Shown here: positions 25,109-32,730 of the stretch, piece after piece | Numbering within the stretch: position 1 is the first letter of the stretch | Layout of the letters: each line of letters opens with the position of its first letter | Origin: Lachnospiraceae bacterium | GTDB lineage: Bacteria > Bacillota > Clostridia > Lachnospirales > Lachnospiraceae | DNA length: 40,934 nt | Assembly: GCA_017462755.1 (NCBI GenBank) | Contig: JAFTQM010000026.1 | Coordinates: forward strand, 1 to 40,934 | Direction: 5' to 3' | Notes under the pieces: model-generated | Told to the model about the DNA's origin: nothing | Seen by the model: only the letters and a program-made list of their open reading frames with translations | Databases searched by the model: none | Made by a program: the position numbers and the translations under genes

Positions 25109-25648
25109 CTATTCGAAGAGTCTTGCCAGTGCTTCATAATAGGCGGCTTTATCCCAGTGTCCGTCCTCGTCAATATCCTCGTATTCACCATGTCCTTCGG
25201 TATCGTGAAAGCCTTGATAGCCGTTTCGAATTTTGCGGGCAAAACGCTCCAAACAGGTGCTTTCCAGATAATCCATATCGCCGTGGCAGGTTTGGTCGAA
25301 TTGCTCCCGCATAAAGGTCAAAAGCTCTGCATCCGTCAGTGCCTCACCACACTCGGATTTATATTCGTAGAAAATATCCTGCAGGCGTTTCAATGTGTCG
25401 AGATAATCGTCCCGGTCCACATAGGGCGAATCGCAGAAGGCGAAAATCAGAGGTTTCAGGATGCTGTGACCAAACTCGACCCGTTGGTGTTTAGCGAGGC
25501 TAATGTGGTGGCTGGTGACCAGCTCGCGCGCCTGTTCCTTGGTCAGCGCCAGACCAAAGGCTTCACTTTTTTCGTTGCAGGAATTGACCAGTGCTACCTC
25601 GTGAGTCGTGCGGCTTGCCTGCATTAATTCGAAGAATTGATGATTCAT
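25109..25648 (-). CDS. DUF6323 family protein, 179 aa
   Basis: A soluble protein beginning MNHQFFELMQASRTTHEVAL, with LTKEQARELVTSHHISLAKH and an acidic C-terminus (HGEYEDIDEDGHWD). The pairing with DUF6179 supports the family name. Start ATG 25648 has GGAGG nine bases upstream; an in-frame start at 25711 sits at the predicted transcription start and is rejected. Function unknown; the fixed pairing suggests that the two proteins form a complex or act in one process. Confidence 0.65.
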   Translation of the reverse strand: MNHQFFELMQASRTTHEVALVNSCNEKSEAFGLALTKEQARELVTSHHISLAKHQRVEFGHSILKPLIFAFCDSPYVDRDDYLDTLKRLQDIFYEYKSECGEALTDAELLTFMREQFDQTCHGDMDYLESTCLERFARKIRNGYQGFHDTEGHGEYEDIDEDGHWDKAAYYEALARLFE

Positions 25649-25718
25649 AGAAATGTACCTCCATTCGTAGAAATGATTGATGCGTAAGATGATAAGAACA
25701 ACGTTGGACACTCATTGT

Positions 25719-25724
25719 ATTATA
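25719..25724 (-). promoter_or_regulatory. -10 box of the DUF6323-DUF6179 operon
   Basis: TATAAT on the minus strand (25724-25719) about 70 bases before the start. No good -35 is visible at the right spacing. It lies back to back with the MATE promoter. Confidence 0.4.
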
Positions 25725-25745
25725 GGGGCGTCCGGATTACAAGAC

Positions 25746-25774
25746 TTGAAAAAATGCGGGTTTTGTGGTATGAT
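25746..25774 (+). promoter_or_regulatory. Promoter of the MATE gene
   Basis: TTGAAA (25746-25751), 17-base spacer, TATGAT (25769-25774). A second TATAAT at 25838-25843 lacks a -35. The leader of about 125 bases ends in the hairpin GGGGC-GAT-GCCCC (25881-25893), two bases before the GGAGG of the gene, which could limit ribosome access. Confidence 0.55.
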
Positions 25775-25906
25775 AAGTATGCAAAGAAAGGCAGGAGTTT
25801 GATAAAACCACCGCTTTTCTTTTTTCTTTTGCTGTGCTATAATGAGTGCGTTTGTCTGAAATACGGATTTGATAAGAAAAGGGGCGATGCCCCATGGAGG
25901 CAGAGG

Positions 25907-27277
25907 ATGAGTCAGAATAAATCAGTTTTGAATATGACAGAGGGCAATCCGAAGCGACTGATTATTCAGTTCGCGATACCGGTGTTTATTAGTCAGCTGT
26001 TTCAGCAGTTGTACAATTCGGTGGATTCCCTGATTGTAGGAAATTTTCTGGGGAAGGAAGCGCTGGCGGCGGTCAGCTCATCCGGCAATTTGATTTTTAT
26101 GCTGGTCAGCTTTTTTACCGGTACGGCGATGGGTGCCGGAGTCGTGATTTCACGATATTTTGGTGCGAAGGATTATAAGCGCGTGACACGCGCGATACAT
26201 ACCAATGTGGCATTTGGTCTGGTTTGCGGATTGCTATTGACGGTGGTGGGAGTGCTTGCTACACCGACGCTTCTCCGTTGGATGGGAACGGCACCGGAGG
26301 TGCTGCCGCAGTCGATTATTTATTTTCGGTATTATTTTATTGGTGTACTGGCGAATGTCATGTACAATATTTTTACCGGTATTATGAATGCGGTCGGTGA
26401 TTCGAAGAAGCCGATGCAGTATTTGATTTTTTCGTCGATTTTGAATGTGATTTTGGATTTGCTCTTTGTCGGAGTATTTGGACTGGGGGTCGGTTCGGCA
26501 GCGGTGGCAACGACGATTTCGCAGGCGGCCAGTGCGCTGCTTTGTCTGCGCCAGCTGCTTAAAAAGGGAACCGTGTATCAGCTGACTCCGTCGAAAATAC
26601 GGTTTCATGGGGATATGCTGCGGGAAATTGTGAAATATGGTCTGCCGACCGGTATTCAGAATTCGGTCATTTCGATTGCCAATGTGGTGGTACAATCCAG
26701 CATCAATTCCTTTGGTACAGAGGCGATGGCGGGCTACGGCTCTTATATCAAGATTGAGGGCTTTGCATTTTTGCCGGTGACCTGCTTTGCGATGGCGCTG
26801 ACAACCTATATCGGTCAGAATCTGGGTGCCGGAAAGCATGCGCGGGCAAAGGAGGGAGCACGCTTTGGCATCGTGACATCCCTCAGTCTGGCAGAGCTTA
26901 TCGGTGTATTGTTTTATTTATTTTCGCCACAGCTTATTGCGTTGTTTAATCGTGACCCGGAGGTCGTTTATTACGGCGTGCAGCACGCAAGAACGGTGTC
27001 GCTGTTTTATTTTCTGCTGGCATTTTCGCATGTGATTGCAGGTATCTGCCGCGGTGCCGGAAAGGCAATCGTGCCGATGGTGATCATGCTGTCCGTCTGG
27101 TGTGTGCTGCGAATTGCCTATATTACGACAATTATGCATTTCGTAAATAAAATCCAGTTTGTGTACTGGGCGTATCCGTTGACGTGGAGCATCAGCTCGG
27201 TCATTTATCTGATTTATTATCTGAAATCAAATTGGTTACATGGGTATGATAAAACGCCGGAAGTTACTGAGTATTAA
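25907..27277 (+). CDS. MATE family efflux transporter
   Basis: The 456-residue protein has twelve hydrophobic segments and the MATE hallmarks: FAIPVFISQLFQQLYNSVDS and VGNFLGKEALAAV near the N-terminus, GAGVVISRYFGAKD, and the repeat in the second half (FAMALTTYIGQNLGAGKHAR). Members export cationic drugs or metabolites using Na+ or H+ gradients. ATG 25907 has GGAGG six bases upstream and fits the family start; the frame is open to 25715, but that part is not conserved-looking. Substrate unknown. Confidence 0.92.
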   Translation: MSQNKSVLNMTEGNPKRLIIQFAIPVFISQLFQQLYNSVDSLIVGNFLGKEALAAVSSSGNLIFMLVSFFTGTAMGAGVVISRYFGAKDYKRVTRAIHTNVAFGLVCGLLLTVVGVLATPTLLRWMGTAPEVLPQSIIYFRYYFIGVLANVMYNIFTGIMNAVGDSKKPMQYLIFSSILNVILDLLFVGVFGLGVGSAAVATTISQAASALLCLRQLLKKGTVYQLTPSKIRFHGDMLREIVKYGLPTGIQNSVISIANVVVQSSINSFGTEAMAGYGSYIKIEGFAFLPVTCFAMALTTYIGQNLGAGKHARAKEGARFGIVTSLSLAELIGVLFYLFSPQLIALFNRDPEVVYYGVQHARTVSLFYFLLAFSHVIAGICRGAGKAIVPMVIMLSVWCVLRIAYITTIMHFVNKIQFVYWAYPLTWSISSVIYLIYYLKSNWLHGYDKTPEVTEY

Positions 27278-27288
27278 GGATGCAGAAC

Positions 27289-29451
27289 TTACTTTTTATT
27301 TTGTCGCTTATTTATTACGAGTAACAATATGATTGTGGCGATTGCGGTAAGCAATACAATGCCGGTGGTCAGGTATTTGGAATTGGTGGTATTGTCTGCA
27401 TCCGAGGTATTTGCAGGGACGTCGCCTGCACCGGTTGTTCCGGTGCTGGAGTTATCCGGCGTGGAATTGTCTCCGGTGGAGTCGGCAGGAGCTTCCGGTA
27501 CTTCGGTCGGAGCCGGGGTTGGTGTGACCGGAAGTGCTTCAAAGGAAGCCTCCAGCACAAAAATAGGCTTTCCGGCAGAATTGTCGGCAGAAATGTGAGC
27601 TTCGTCGGTGGTAATTTCGCCGGTAAAACCGGTAAAGCGATAGCCGTCCTTTGCAATAGCTTTTACATCAAGAGAGCAGTTTGAAAAATAGATACCTTCA
27701 AAACCGCCGTCCTCCTTGTTATAGGAATTAGAATCGCCGGTAATGTGCAGGGAGTTAATTTCCATTTCGCCCATGCTCGCATCGAACAGTACATGAAAGG
27801 TAAACTCGTTGCCGGTATCAAATGCTTCGCTCAAATGCAGATACATATAGTCCGGACGGTCACGCAAAAAGGTTTTTACGATATTTACATTATCGGAATA
27901 ATCGGAATATTGGTTGCCGGCGTTTTTGTTTTCTTTGATAAATCCGGCGTAACGTGCCGCCATGACATCAACCTCTTTGCAGGCCGCGGTGGATTCGTAG
28001 GTTTCATTGATTAAATCGCACATCCGGGTCAGAAATTTGGTAAAAAAGGTTGGATTCTTGAGCAGGCTTCGGAACAGAGCGGTAGAGCCATGCTGGTTCG
28101 GCCATTCGGTGGCGTACTCGTTCAGAACGTCAGCCACTGCGTTATAATTGGCAAATTCGCCGTACAGACCATAGCCGAATTCGGTATCGTACAGCAGAAA
28201 GCGCGCCTTTCCGTCACTGCCGATGGCTCCGGTGTCCGTACCCATATAGCGCCACATCTTGCAGTTGTTGCCCGGCCAGTCGGTATTGTTGCTGTACAGC
28301 TCAATACAGTAATAATCGATGAGGTTGTCAATATCGAAAAATCCGCAGACCTTTTCGTAATTGGCATCTATGCTCAAATCTGAAGTAGTGGCAAATTGAT
28401 AGATTTCCATGTACTCATTTTGTGCCTGTTCTACCAGCTCCCAGGTTTCGGCATCAGCAGAAACATTCAGATTACCCTGCTCATCATACCAGAATTCGTA
28501 AATTGCAATTTCTTCGCTCTTTAAATCATAATGCTCTTCAATATAACGTTGATCCTGACGTTCACGCAGGTTCATGATACCGTAATATTTTCCGTTCAAA
28601 AATACAATACAAGGCGTACTTGCCTGAATATCCAGACCGGTATCCTGCATCAGCCACGCACTCAGGGTATCGCGGAAATAGGTGCGCTCCCAAGCGGTTG
28701 CTTCATTGCCGCCGCCACGCAGCAGCAGACGTTTAAATTCGGTGATTGGTTCGCCGTTAATATCTGTTGCCGGCACCAGACCGTTTGAAAAGAAGTCATA
28801 AACAAATTTTTTTTGCGCGCCGTATTCCTTGCGGGCGTACAGACGCAGGGACTTGGTATCTGCTGTGCGGCTGGCACCACCATGAACGCGGGTACCGCAA
28901 TCCATCGCTACTGCCAAATCTCCGTTGGCAGCAAAATATTCAAAATGCATCGGGCGCTCCCATTCGTCGCCACGTCCCTCGTAATTGACAAAAATACCGG
29001 TTTCCTGATTGTAGAGGTTGTCCGGGTCGGTAACCAGTGAAATGACCGGTATGTAGTAGCGTGTGGTCATCTTGGCACCGACAAAGTAGGTCTTGGTGAT
29101 GACCGTACTGGTTTCACCGGAAGGAGACACGCTGATGGCGCGCACGACGGTACCCTTGGTAACAGAGGAGCCGCCTCTGGCATCAGCAAGTACCAACGGG
29201 TTTTGATATTGTTTCGTTGAAGAAGCACCGGGAACAGGCAGGGAGCCGTCTAAAGTAAAATAGATGGTATAGCCGTCCGGGGCAGTCAAAGCCAAGGATT
29301 GTGTATCGTCGTAAAAGCCTGCTTCTACCGAAAAGACCGGAGCAGCCGGGTCGGCAGTGGTTTCCTCCGCAAAAGTGGTAACAGAACCGGTCGCAAGGAA
29401 AAAGAGTATGCAACAGATTATAAATATGGTTCGATGTTTGAATGACTTCAT
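27289..29451 (-). CDS. Surface-anchored CotH-kinase family protein
   Basis: The 720-residue protein has a signal peptide (about 1-28, ending T-T-F-A-E-E), a chitobiase-type beta-sandwich (YTIYFTLDGSLPVPGAS, about 40-125), and a CotH kinase domain (RVHGGASRTADTKSLRLYAR; later FLLYDTEFGYG with the metal-binding Asp). A beta-rich domain, a Pro/Thr/Ser linker (TPTPAPTEVPEAPADS) and a C-terminal membrane helix with KRQNKK follow. CotH proteins are atypical protein kinases that phosphorylate spore coat or surface proteins; here the enzyme would act outside the cell. ATG 29451 has GGAGG seven bases upstream. Single-gene unit, convergent with MATE. Confidence 0.88.
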   Translation of the reverse strand: MKSFKHRTIFIICCILFFLATGSVTTFAEETTADPAAPVFSVEAGFYDDTQSLALTAPDGYTIYFTLDGSLPVPGASSTKQYQNPLVLADARGGSSVTKGTVVRAISVSPSGETSTVITKTYFVGAKMTTRYYIPVISLVTDPDNLYNQETGIFVNYEGRGDEWERPMHFEYFAANGDLAVAMDCGTRVHGGASRTADTKSLRLYARKEYGAQKKFVYDFFSNGLVPATDINGEPITEFKRLLLRGGGNEATAWERTYFRDTLSAWLMQDTGLDIQASTPCIVFLNGKYYGIMNLRERQDQRYIEEHYDLKSEEIAIYEFWYDEQGNLNVSADAETWELVEQAQNEYMEIYQFATTSDLSIDANYEKVCGFFDIDNLIDYYCIELYSNNTDWPGNNCKMWRYMGTDTGAIGSDGKARFLLYDTEFGYGLYGEFANYNAVADVLNEYATEWPNQHGSTALFRSLLKNPTFFTKFLTRMCDLINETYESTAACKEVDVMAARYAGFIKENKNAGNQYSDYSDNVNIVKTFLRDRPDYMYLHLSEAFDTGNEFTFHVLFDASMGEMEINSLHITGDSNSYNKEDGGFEGIYFSNCSLDVKAIAKDGYRFTGFTGEITTDEAHISADNSAGKPIFVLEASFEALPVTPTPAPTEVPEAPADSTGDNSTPDNSSTGTTGAGDVPANTSDADNTTNSKYLTTGIVLLTAIATIILLLVINKRQNKK

Positions 29452-29493
29452 AATAATCCTCCATTCCGAGAGCATTTTAGGTTTGTTGCAGAT

Positions 29494-29521
29494 ATTATAT
29501 CATGTTTCACAAGTGACTCAA
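29494..29521 (-). promoter_or_regulatory. Proximal promoter of the CotH gene
   Basis: On the minus strand TTGAGT (29521-29516), 16-base spacer, TATAAT (29499-29494), about 40 bases before the start codon. Confidence 0.55.
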
Positions 29522-29551
29522 AGCACCACACTCGTTTTGTTTTTCGTAAAC

Positions 29552-29581
29552 ATTATATCATGCTGCTTATAGTAGGTTCAA
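29552..29581 (-). promoter_or_regulatory. Distal promoter of the CotH gene
   Basis: TTGAAC (29581-29576), 18-base spacer, TATAAT (29557-29552) on the minus strand. The -10 regions of both promoters share the plus-strand string ATTATATCATG. Confidence 0.45.
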
Positions 29582-29661
29582 GGCAATGGTTGCGGAAGAT
29601 TGGGCAGAAAGCGCACAAGAGATTTTGTAATTTGATGCGATTATAAAAGAACTTCCGGTAA

Positions 29662-29709
29662 CGGCAAAAATATATTGCAAATCGGAAAAGCGCATTGATA
29701 TTTTTGCCG
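29662..29709. promoter_or_regulatory. Inverted repeat, candidate operator of the Fic gene
   Basis: CGGCAAAAATA (29662-29672) is matched perfectly by TATTTTTGCCG (29699-29709) with 26 bases between. The right arm overlaps the end of the -35 box and the spacer of the fic promoter. The Fic protein's N-terminal HTH is a candidate binder. Confidence 0.5.
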
Positions 29710-29724
29710 ATAACATGGTATACT
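29695..29724 (+). promoter_or_regulatory. Promoter of the Fic gene
   Basis: TTGATA (29695-29700), 18-base spacer, TATACT (29719-29724), 50 bases before the start codon. The stretch 29582-29661 between this and the CotH promoters holds nothing recognisable. Confidence 0.6.
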
Positions 29725-29774
29725 ATATTATAGGTTGGTGTAGTTTGGATTTAATTTATGATGGAGGATAGCAG

Positions 29775-30665
29775 ATGCGGTACCTTTCCGTTACTGAAAC
29801 AGCAAAAAAATGGAATATGTCGGAGCGTAGTGTTAGAAATTATTGTGCCAAGGGGCGTGTGATTGGTGCATTCCTTACCGGAAAGACGTGGAACATTCCG
29901 GAAAATGCAGAGAAACCGGAGCGGACCAACAAGAGAAAAGAGACTCCGATTACTCTGCTGGATATTCTAAAAGAACAGAAAGCAAACAGGTATTCCGGCG
30001 GTATTTACCACAAAACGCAGATTGATTTGACCTATAATTCCAATCACATCGAGGGGAGCCGACTGACACACGATCAGACCAGATATATTTTTGAAACCAA
30101 TACAATAGGCGTAGAGAATGAAGTGCTGAATGTGGATGATGTGATTGAAACAGCAAATCATTTTCGCTGCATTGATATGATTATTGACAATGCAAAAGTA
30201 GCGTTGACAGAGAAATTTATCAAGGAGCTGCAGCTGACTTTAAAGAACGGTACCAGTGATTCCAGAAAAGACTGGTTTGCTGTAGGTGATTACAAGAAAA
30301 TGCCGAATGAGGTGGGCGGCATGGATACTGCCCTTCCGGAAGAAGTTGCCGCCAAAATGAAAGCATTGCTGGCGGAATACAATGCAAAGGAAGAAAAGAC
30401 GTTTGAGGATATTTTAGACTTTCATGTGAGGTTTGAACGGATTCATCCGTTTCAGGATGGGAACGGACGTGTAGGCAGACTGATTATGTTTAAGGAATGT
30501 TTGAAGTATAATATTGTTCCGTTTATCATCGAAGACAATCTGAAAATGTTCTATTACCGCGGATTGAAGGAATGGAACAATGACAAGGGTTATCTGACAG
30601 ATACCTGCCTGACGGCACAGGACAGATATAAAAGGTATCTGGATTATTTTAGGATTGCATATTGA
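29775..30665 (+). CDS. HTH-Fic domain protein (putative AMP-transferase)
   Basis: The 296 residues start with a MerR/excisionase-like helix-turn-helix (YLSVTETAKKWNMSERSVRN, about 1-45). The Fic domain that follows has the full active motif HPFQDGNGRVGR (224-235, catalytic His224). The inhibitory helix motif S-x-x-x-E-G is present at SNHIEG (89-94) ahead of the Fic core, so activity should be self-inhibited. Fic enzymes transfer AMP from ATP to protein hydroxyl groups. No antitoxin gene is adjacent, fitting an enzyme with built-in inhibition. AGGATAG precedes the ATG. The HTH and the inverted repeat at its promoter suggest autoregulation. Confidence 0.9.
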   Translation: MRYLSVTETAKKWNMSERSVRNYCAKGRVIGAFLTGKTWNIPENAEKPERTNKRKETPITLLDILKEQKANRYSGGIYHKTQIDLTYNSNHIEGSRLTHDQTRYIFETNTIGVENEVLNVDDVIETANHFRCIDMIIDNAKVALTEKFIKELQLTLKNGTSDSRKDWFAVGDYKKMPNEVGGMDTALPEEVAAKMKALLAEYNAKEEKTFEDILDFHVRFERIHPFQDGNGRVGRLIMFKECLKYNIVPFIIEDNLKMFYYRGLKEWNNDKGYLTDTCLTAQDRYKRYLDYFRIAY

Positions 30666-30722
30666 ATAATGATAGAAAAAATCATAAAAACCCGAAAAAA
30701 AGAAAAATTTCTAAAAAAGTAG

Positions 30723-30751
30723 TTGCATTTCCTTTCAAACTGTGATAGCAT
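30723..30751 (+). promoter_or_regulatory. Possible promoter of the threonine operon
   Basis: TTGCAT (30723-30728), 17-base spacer, weak TAGCAT (30746-30751). The leader to 30886 is about 130 bases. It shows no T-box motif and no clear terminator. Confidence 0.35.
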
Positions 30752-30886
30752 ATCTTCTTGATACGGACACTTGTTCATGGTGGAAGTACACAAGAGGATT
30801 TGGAACATGGATTTGAGATTTATCATCGAGAATATTGGATTGATTTCGAGGGTCTCAAGCGAAAGCATTTTGGAATGGAGAATAAG

Positions 30887-31327
30887 ATGGAGGATGACAA
30901 GTACTATATTGTAAAGAAGAAAGCCTTGCCGGAGGTACTGTTAAAGGTAGTCGAGGCGAAGCGTCTGCTGGATTCGGAGCGGGTCTATACGATTCAGGAA
31001 GCGACCGATGCAGTGGAAATCAGCCGGAGTTCTTTTTATAAGTATAAGGATGACATTTTCCCGTTTCATGAGAACAATCGAGGAAAGACGATTAATTTCA
31101 TGATGCAGATGGATGATGTGCCGGGTCTGCTCTCCACGGTATTAAATGAAATTGCAAAGGCACATGCGAATATCCTGACGATTCATCAGTCGATTCCGAT
31201 AGGAGGTATTGCATCTCTGACCTTGGGTATAGAGATACTGCCGCAGACGGTGGAGACATCACAAATGATGGGCTTGATTTCGGAAATTGGTGGAATACAT
31301 TATATAAAAATATTAGGACGCGAATAA
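30887..31327 (+). CDS. pheB: ACT domain protein PheB (UPF0735)
   Basis: The 146-residue protein matches PheB in length and layout. An N-terminal helix-turn-helix-like part (KALPEVLLKVVEAKRLL, YTIQEATDAVEISRSSFYKY) is followed by an ACT domain (DDVPGLLSTVLNEIAKAHAN, TIHQSIPIGGIASLTLGIEI). ACT domains bind amino acids. As first gene of the hom-apgM-lysC operon it is probably a sensor for this pathway. ATG 30887 has GGAG six bases upstream; ATG 30875 and the open frame from 30758 lie upstream and are not family-like. Confidence 0.88.
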   Translation: MEDDKYYIVKKKALPEVLLKVVEAKRLLDSERVYTIQEATDAVEISRSSFYKYKDDIFPFHENNRGKTINFMMQMDDVPGLLSTVLNEIAKAHANILTIHQSIPIGGIASLTLGIEILPQTVETSQMMGLISEIGGIHYIKILGRE

Positions 31328-31388
31328 TGTGAAACTTAGAAATTCTAAATTTGCAAAAGACACAAATTAAGAATTTCTAAGTTTCACA
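31328..31388. repeat. 25-bp near-perfect hairpin between pheB and hom
   Basis: TGTGAAACTTAGAAATTCT (from 31328) pairs with AGAATTTCTAAGTTTCACA (31370-31388), and further bases extend the stem to 25 bp with one mismatch, over an 11-base loop. There is no T run. A second hairpin GTTTGCGC-ATG-GCGCAAAC lies at 31395-31413. A related, degraded sequence (AGAATTTGTGAGTTTCGCA) occurs at 32672-32690 before apgM, so this may be a small dispersed palindromic element. Confidence 0.65.
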
Positions 31389-31461
31389 TCCGCAGTTTGC
31401 GCATGGCGCAAACATGCAGTTAAGATAAAAAAGCACATTTATAGAAAGGTAGGAGATAGAT

Positions 31462-32664
31462 ATGAAGATTGCTATTTTAGGTTATGGTACAGTAGGTTCG
31501 GGAGTGTTTGAAATCGTAAATTCAAACGCAGAGGGTCTGGCAAGACGAGCAGGACAGGAAATCGAAGTAAAGTATGTTCTTGATTTGAGAGACTTTCCGG
31601 GAGATCCGGTAGAGAAGGTGCTGGTGCATGATTACAGTGTTATCGCAAACGATCCTGAGGTGGATATCGTAGTAGAGGTAATGGGTGGCGTAGAGCCGGC
31701 ATACACCTTCGTAAAGGAAGCATTGCTGAAGGGCAAGAGCGTATGTACATCCAACAAGGAGCTGGTAGCAAAGCATGGTGCAGAGCTTTTAGAGATTGCA
31801 AAGCAGAAGAAGGTAAACTTCCTGTTTGAAGCAAGTGTTGGTGGTGGTATTCCGATTATTCGTCCGCTGAACCAGAGCTTGACGGCAGATGAAATCGAAG
31901 AGATTACCGGTATTTTAAATGGTACAACCAACTACATTCTGACCAAGATGAGAGATGAGGGTCTGGATTTTGATACTGTATTGAAGGACGCGCAGGCAAA
32001 GGGCTTTGCGGAGAGAAATCCTTCCGCAGACGTAGATGGCTTTGATGCAGGTAGAAAGATTGCAATTCTGACTTCTTTGGCATATGGTTCTCAGGTAGAT
32101 TACGAGGATGTTTATACCGAGGGTATTACCAAGATTACGGAGAATGATATTGCTTACGCGACTGCAGCAGATGCAGCAATCAAGCTGTTTGGTACCAGCA
32201 AGTCGGTGGATGGCAAGATTTATGCAATGGTAGCACCGAAGCTGATCGGCAAGGAGCATCCGTTGTACGCAGTAAACGATGTATTTAACGCAATTCTGGT
32301 GCGCGGAAACTTCCTCGGTGATGTAATGTTCTACGGTAAGGGCGCAGGTAAGCTTCCGACCGCAAGTGCAGTGGTTTCCGATGTAGTAGATGCAGCAAAG
32401 CATCAGGGCGTGAATATTATGACCATCTGGAGCAACAAGAAGCAGCAGATTGCAGACAAGGCAACGCTGGCAACCAAGTTCTTTGTGCGTGTACCGGAGG
32501 CAGAGAAGGCAGCAGCAGAAAAGCTGTTTAAGATTGAGAAGGTTATGACCGCAGAGGGTGTAACCGGCGAGTTCGCATTCCTGACTGCAGAGATGGCAGA
32601 GGGAGACTTTGAGAAGGCAGCAGAGCAGCTCAATGTATTGAACCGCATCCGTGCTGAGCTGTAA
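31462..32664 (+). CDS. hom: Homoserine dehydrogenase
   Basis: It reduces aspartate semialdehyde to homoserine with NAD(P)H, the branch to threonine and methionine. The 400 residues show the Rossmann motif GYGTVGSG (8-15), CTSNKELVAKHG, FEASVGGGIPIIRPL, the family signature around GFAERNPSADVDGFDAGRK, and a C-terminal ACT domain (FFVRVPEAEKAAAEKLFKIE). The ACT part implies feedback control by threonine. GGAG lies six to seven bases before ATG. It is the second gene of the operon, separated from pheB by hairpins. Confidence 0.95.
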   Translation: MKIAILGYGTVGSGVFEIVNSNAEGLARRAGQEIEVKYVLDLRDFPGDPVEKVLVHDYSVIANDPEVDIVVEVMGGVEPAYTFVKEALLKGKSVCTSNKELVAKHGAELLEIAKQKKVNFLFEASVGGGIPIIRPLNQSLTADEIEEITGILNGTTNYILTKMRDEGLDFDTVLKDAQAKGFAERNPSADVDGFDAGRKIAILTSLAYGSQVDYEDVYTEGITKITENDIAYATAADAAIKLFGTSKSVDGKIYAMVAPKLIGKEHPLYAVNDVFNAILVRGNFLGDVMFYGKGAGKLPTASAVVSDVVDAAKHQGVNIMTIWSNKKQQIADKATLATKFFVRVPEAEKAAAEKLFKIEKVMTAEGVTGEFAFLTAEMAEGDFEKAAEQLNVLNRIRAEL

Positions 32665-32730
32665 AAAATAGAAGAATTTGTGAGTTTCGCAGTGCTTTGC
32701 GGTAACTTAGAGAGAAAAGAGGCAAGTGAT

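Noticed and set aside
30758-30886. N-terminal extension of PheB from ATG 30758
   Set aside because: PheB proteins are about 145 residues and begin at the ATG with GGAG at 30877-30880. The extension does not resemble the family.
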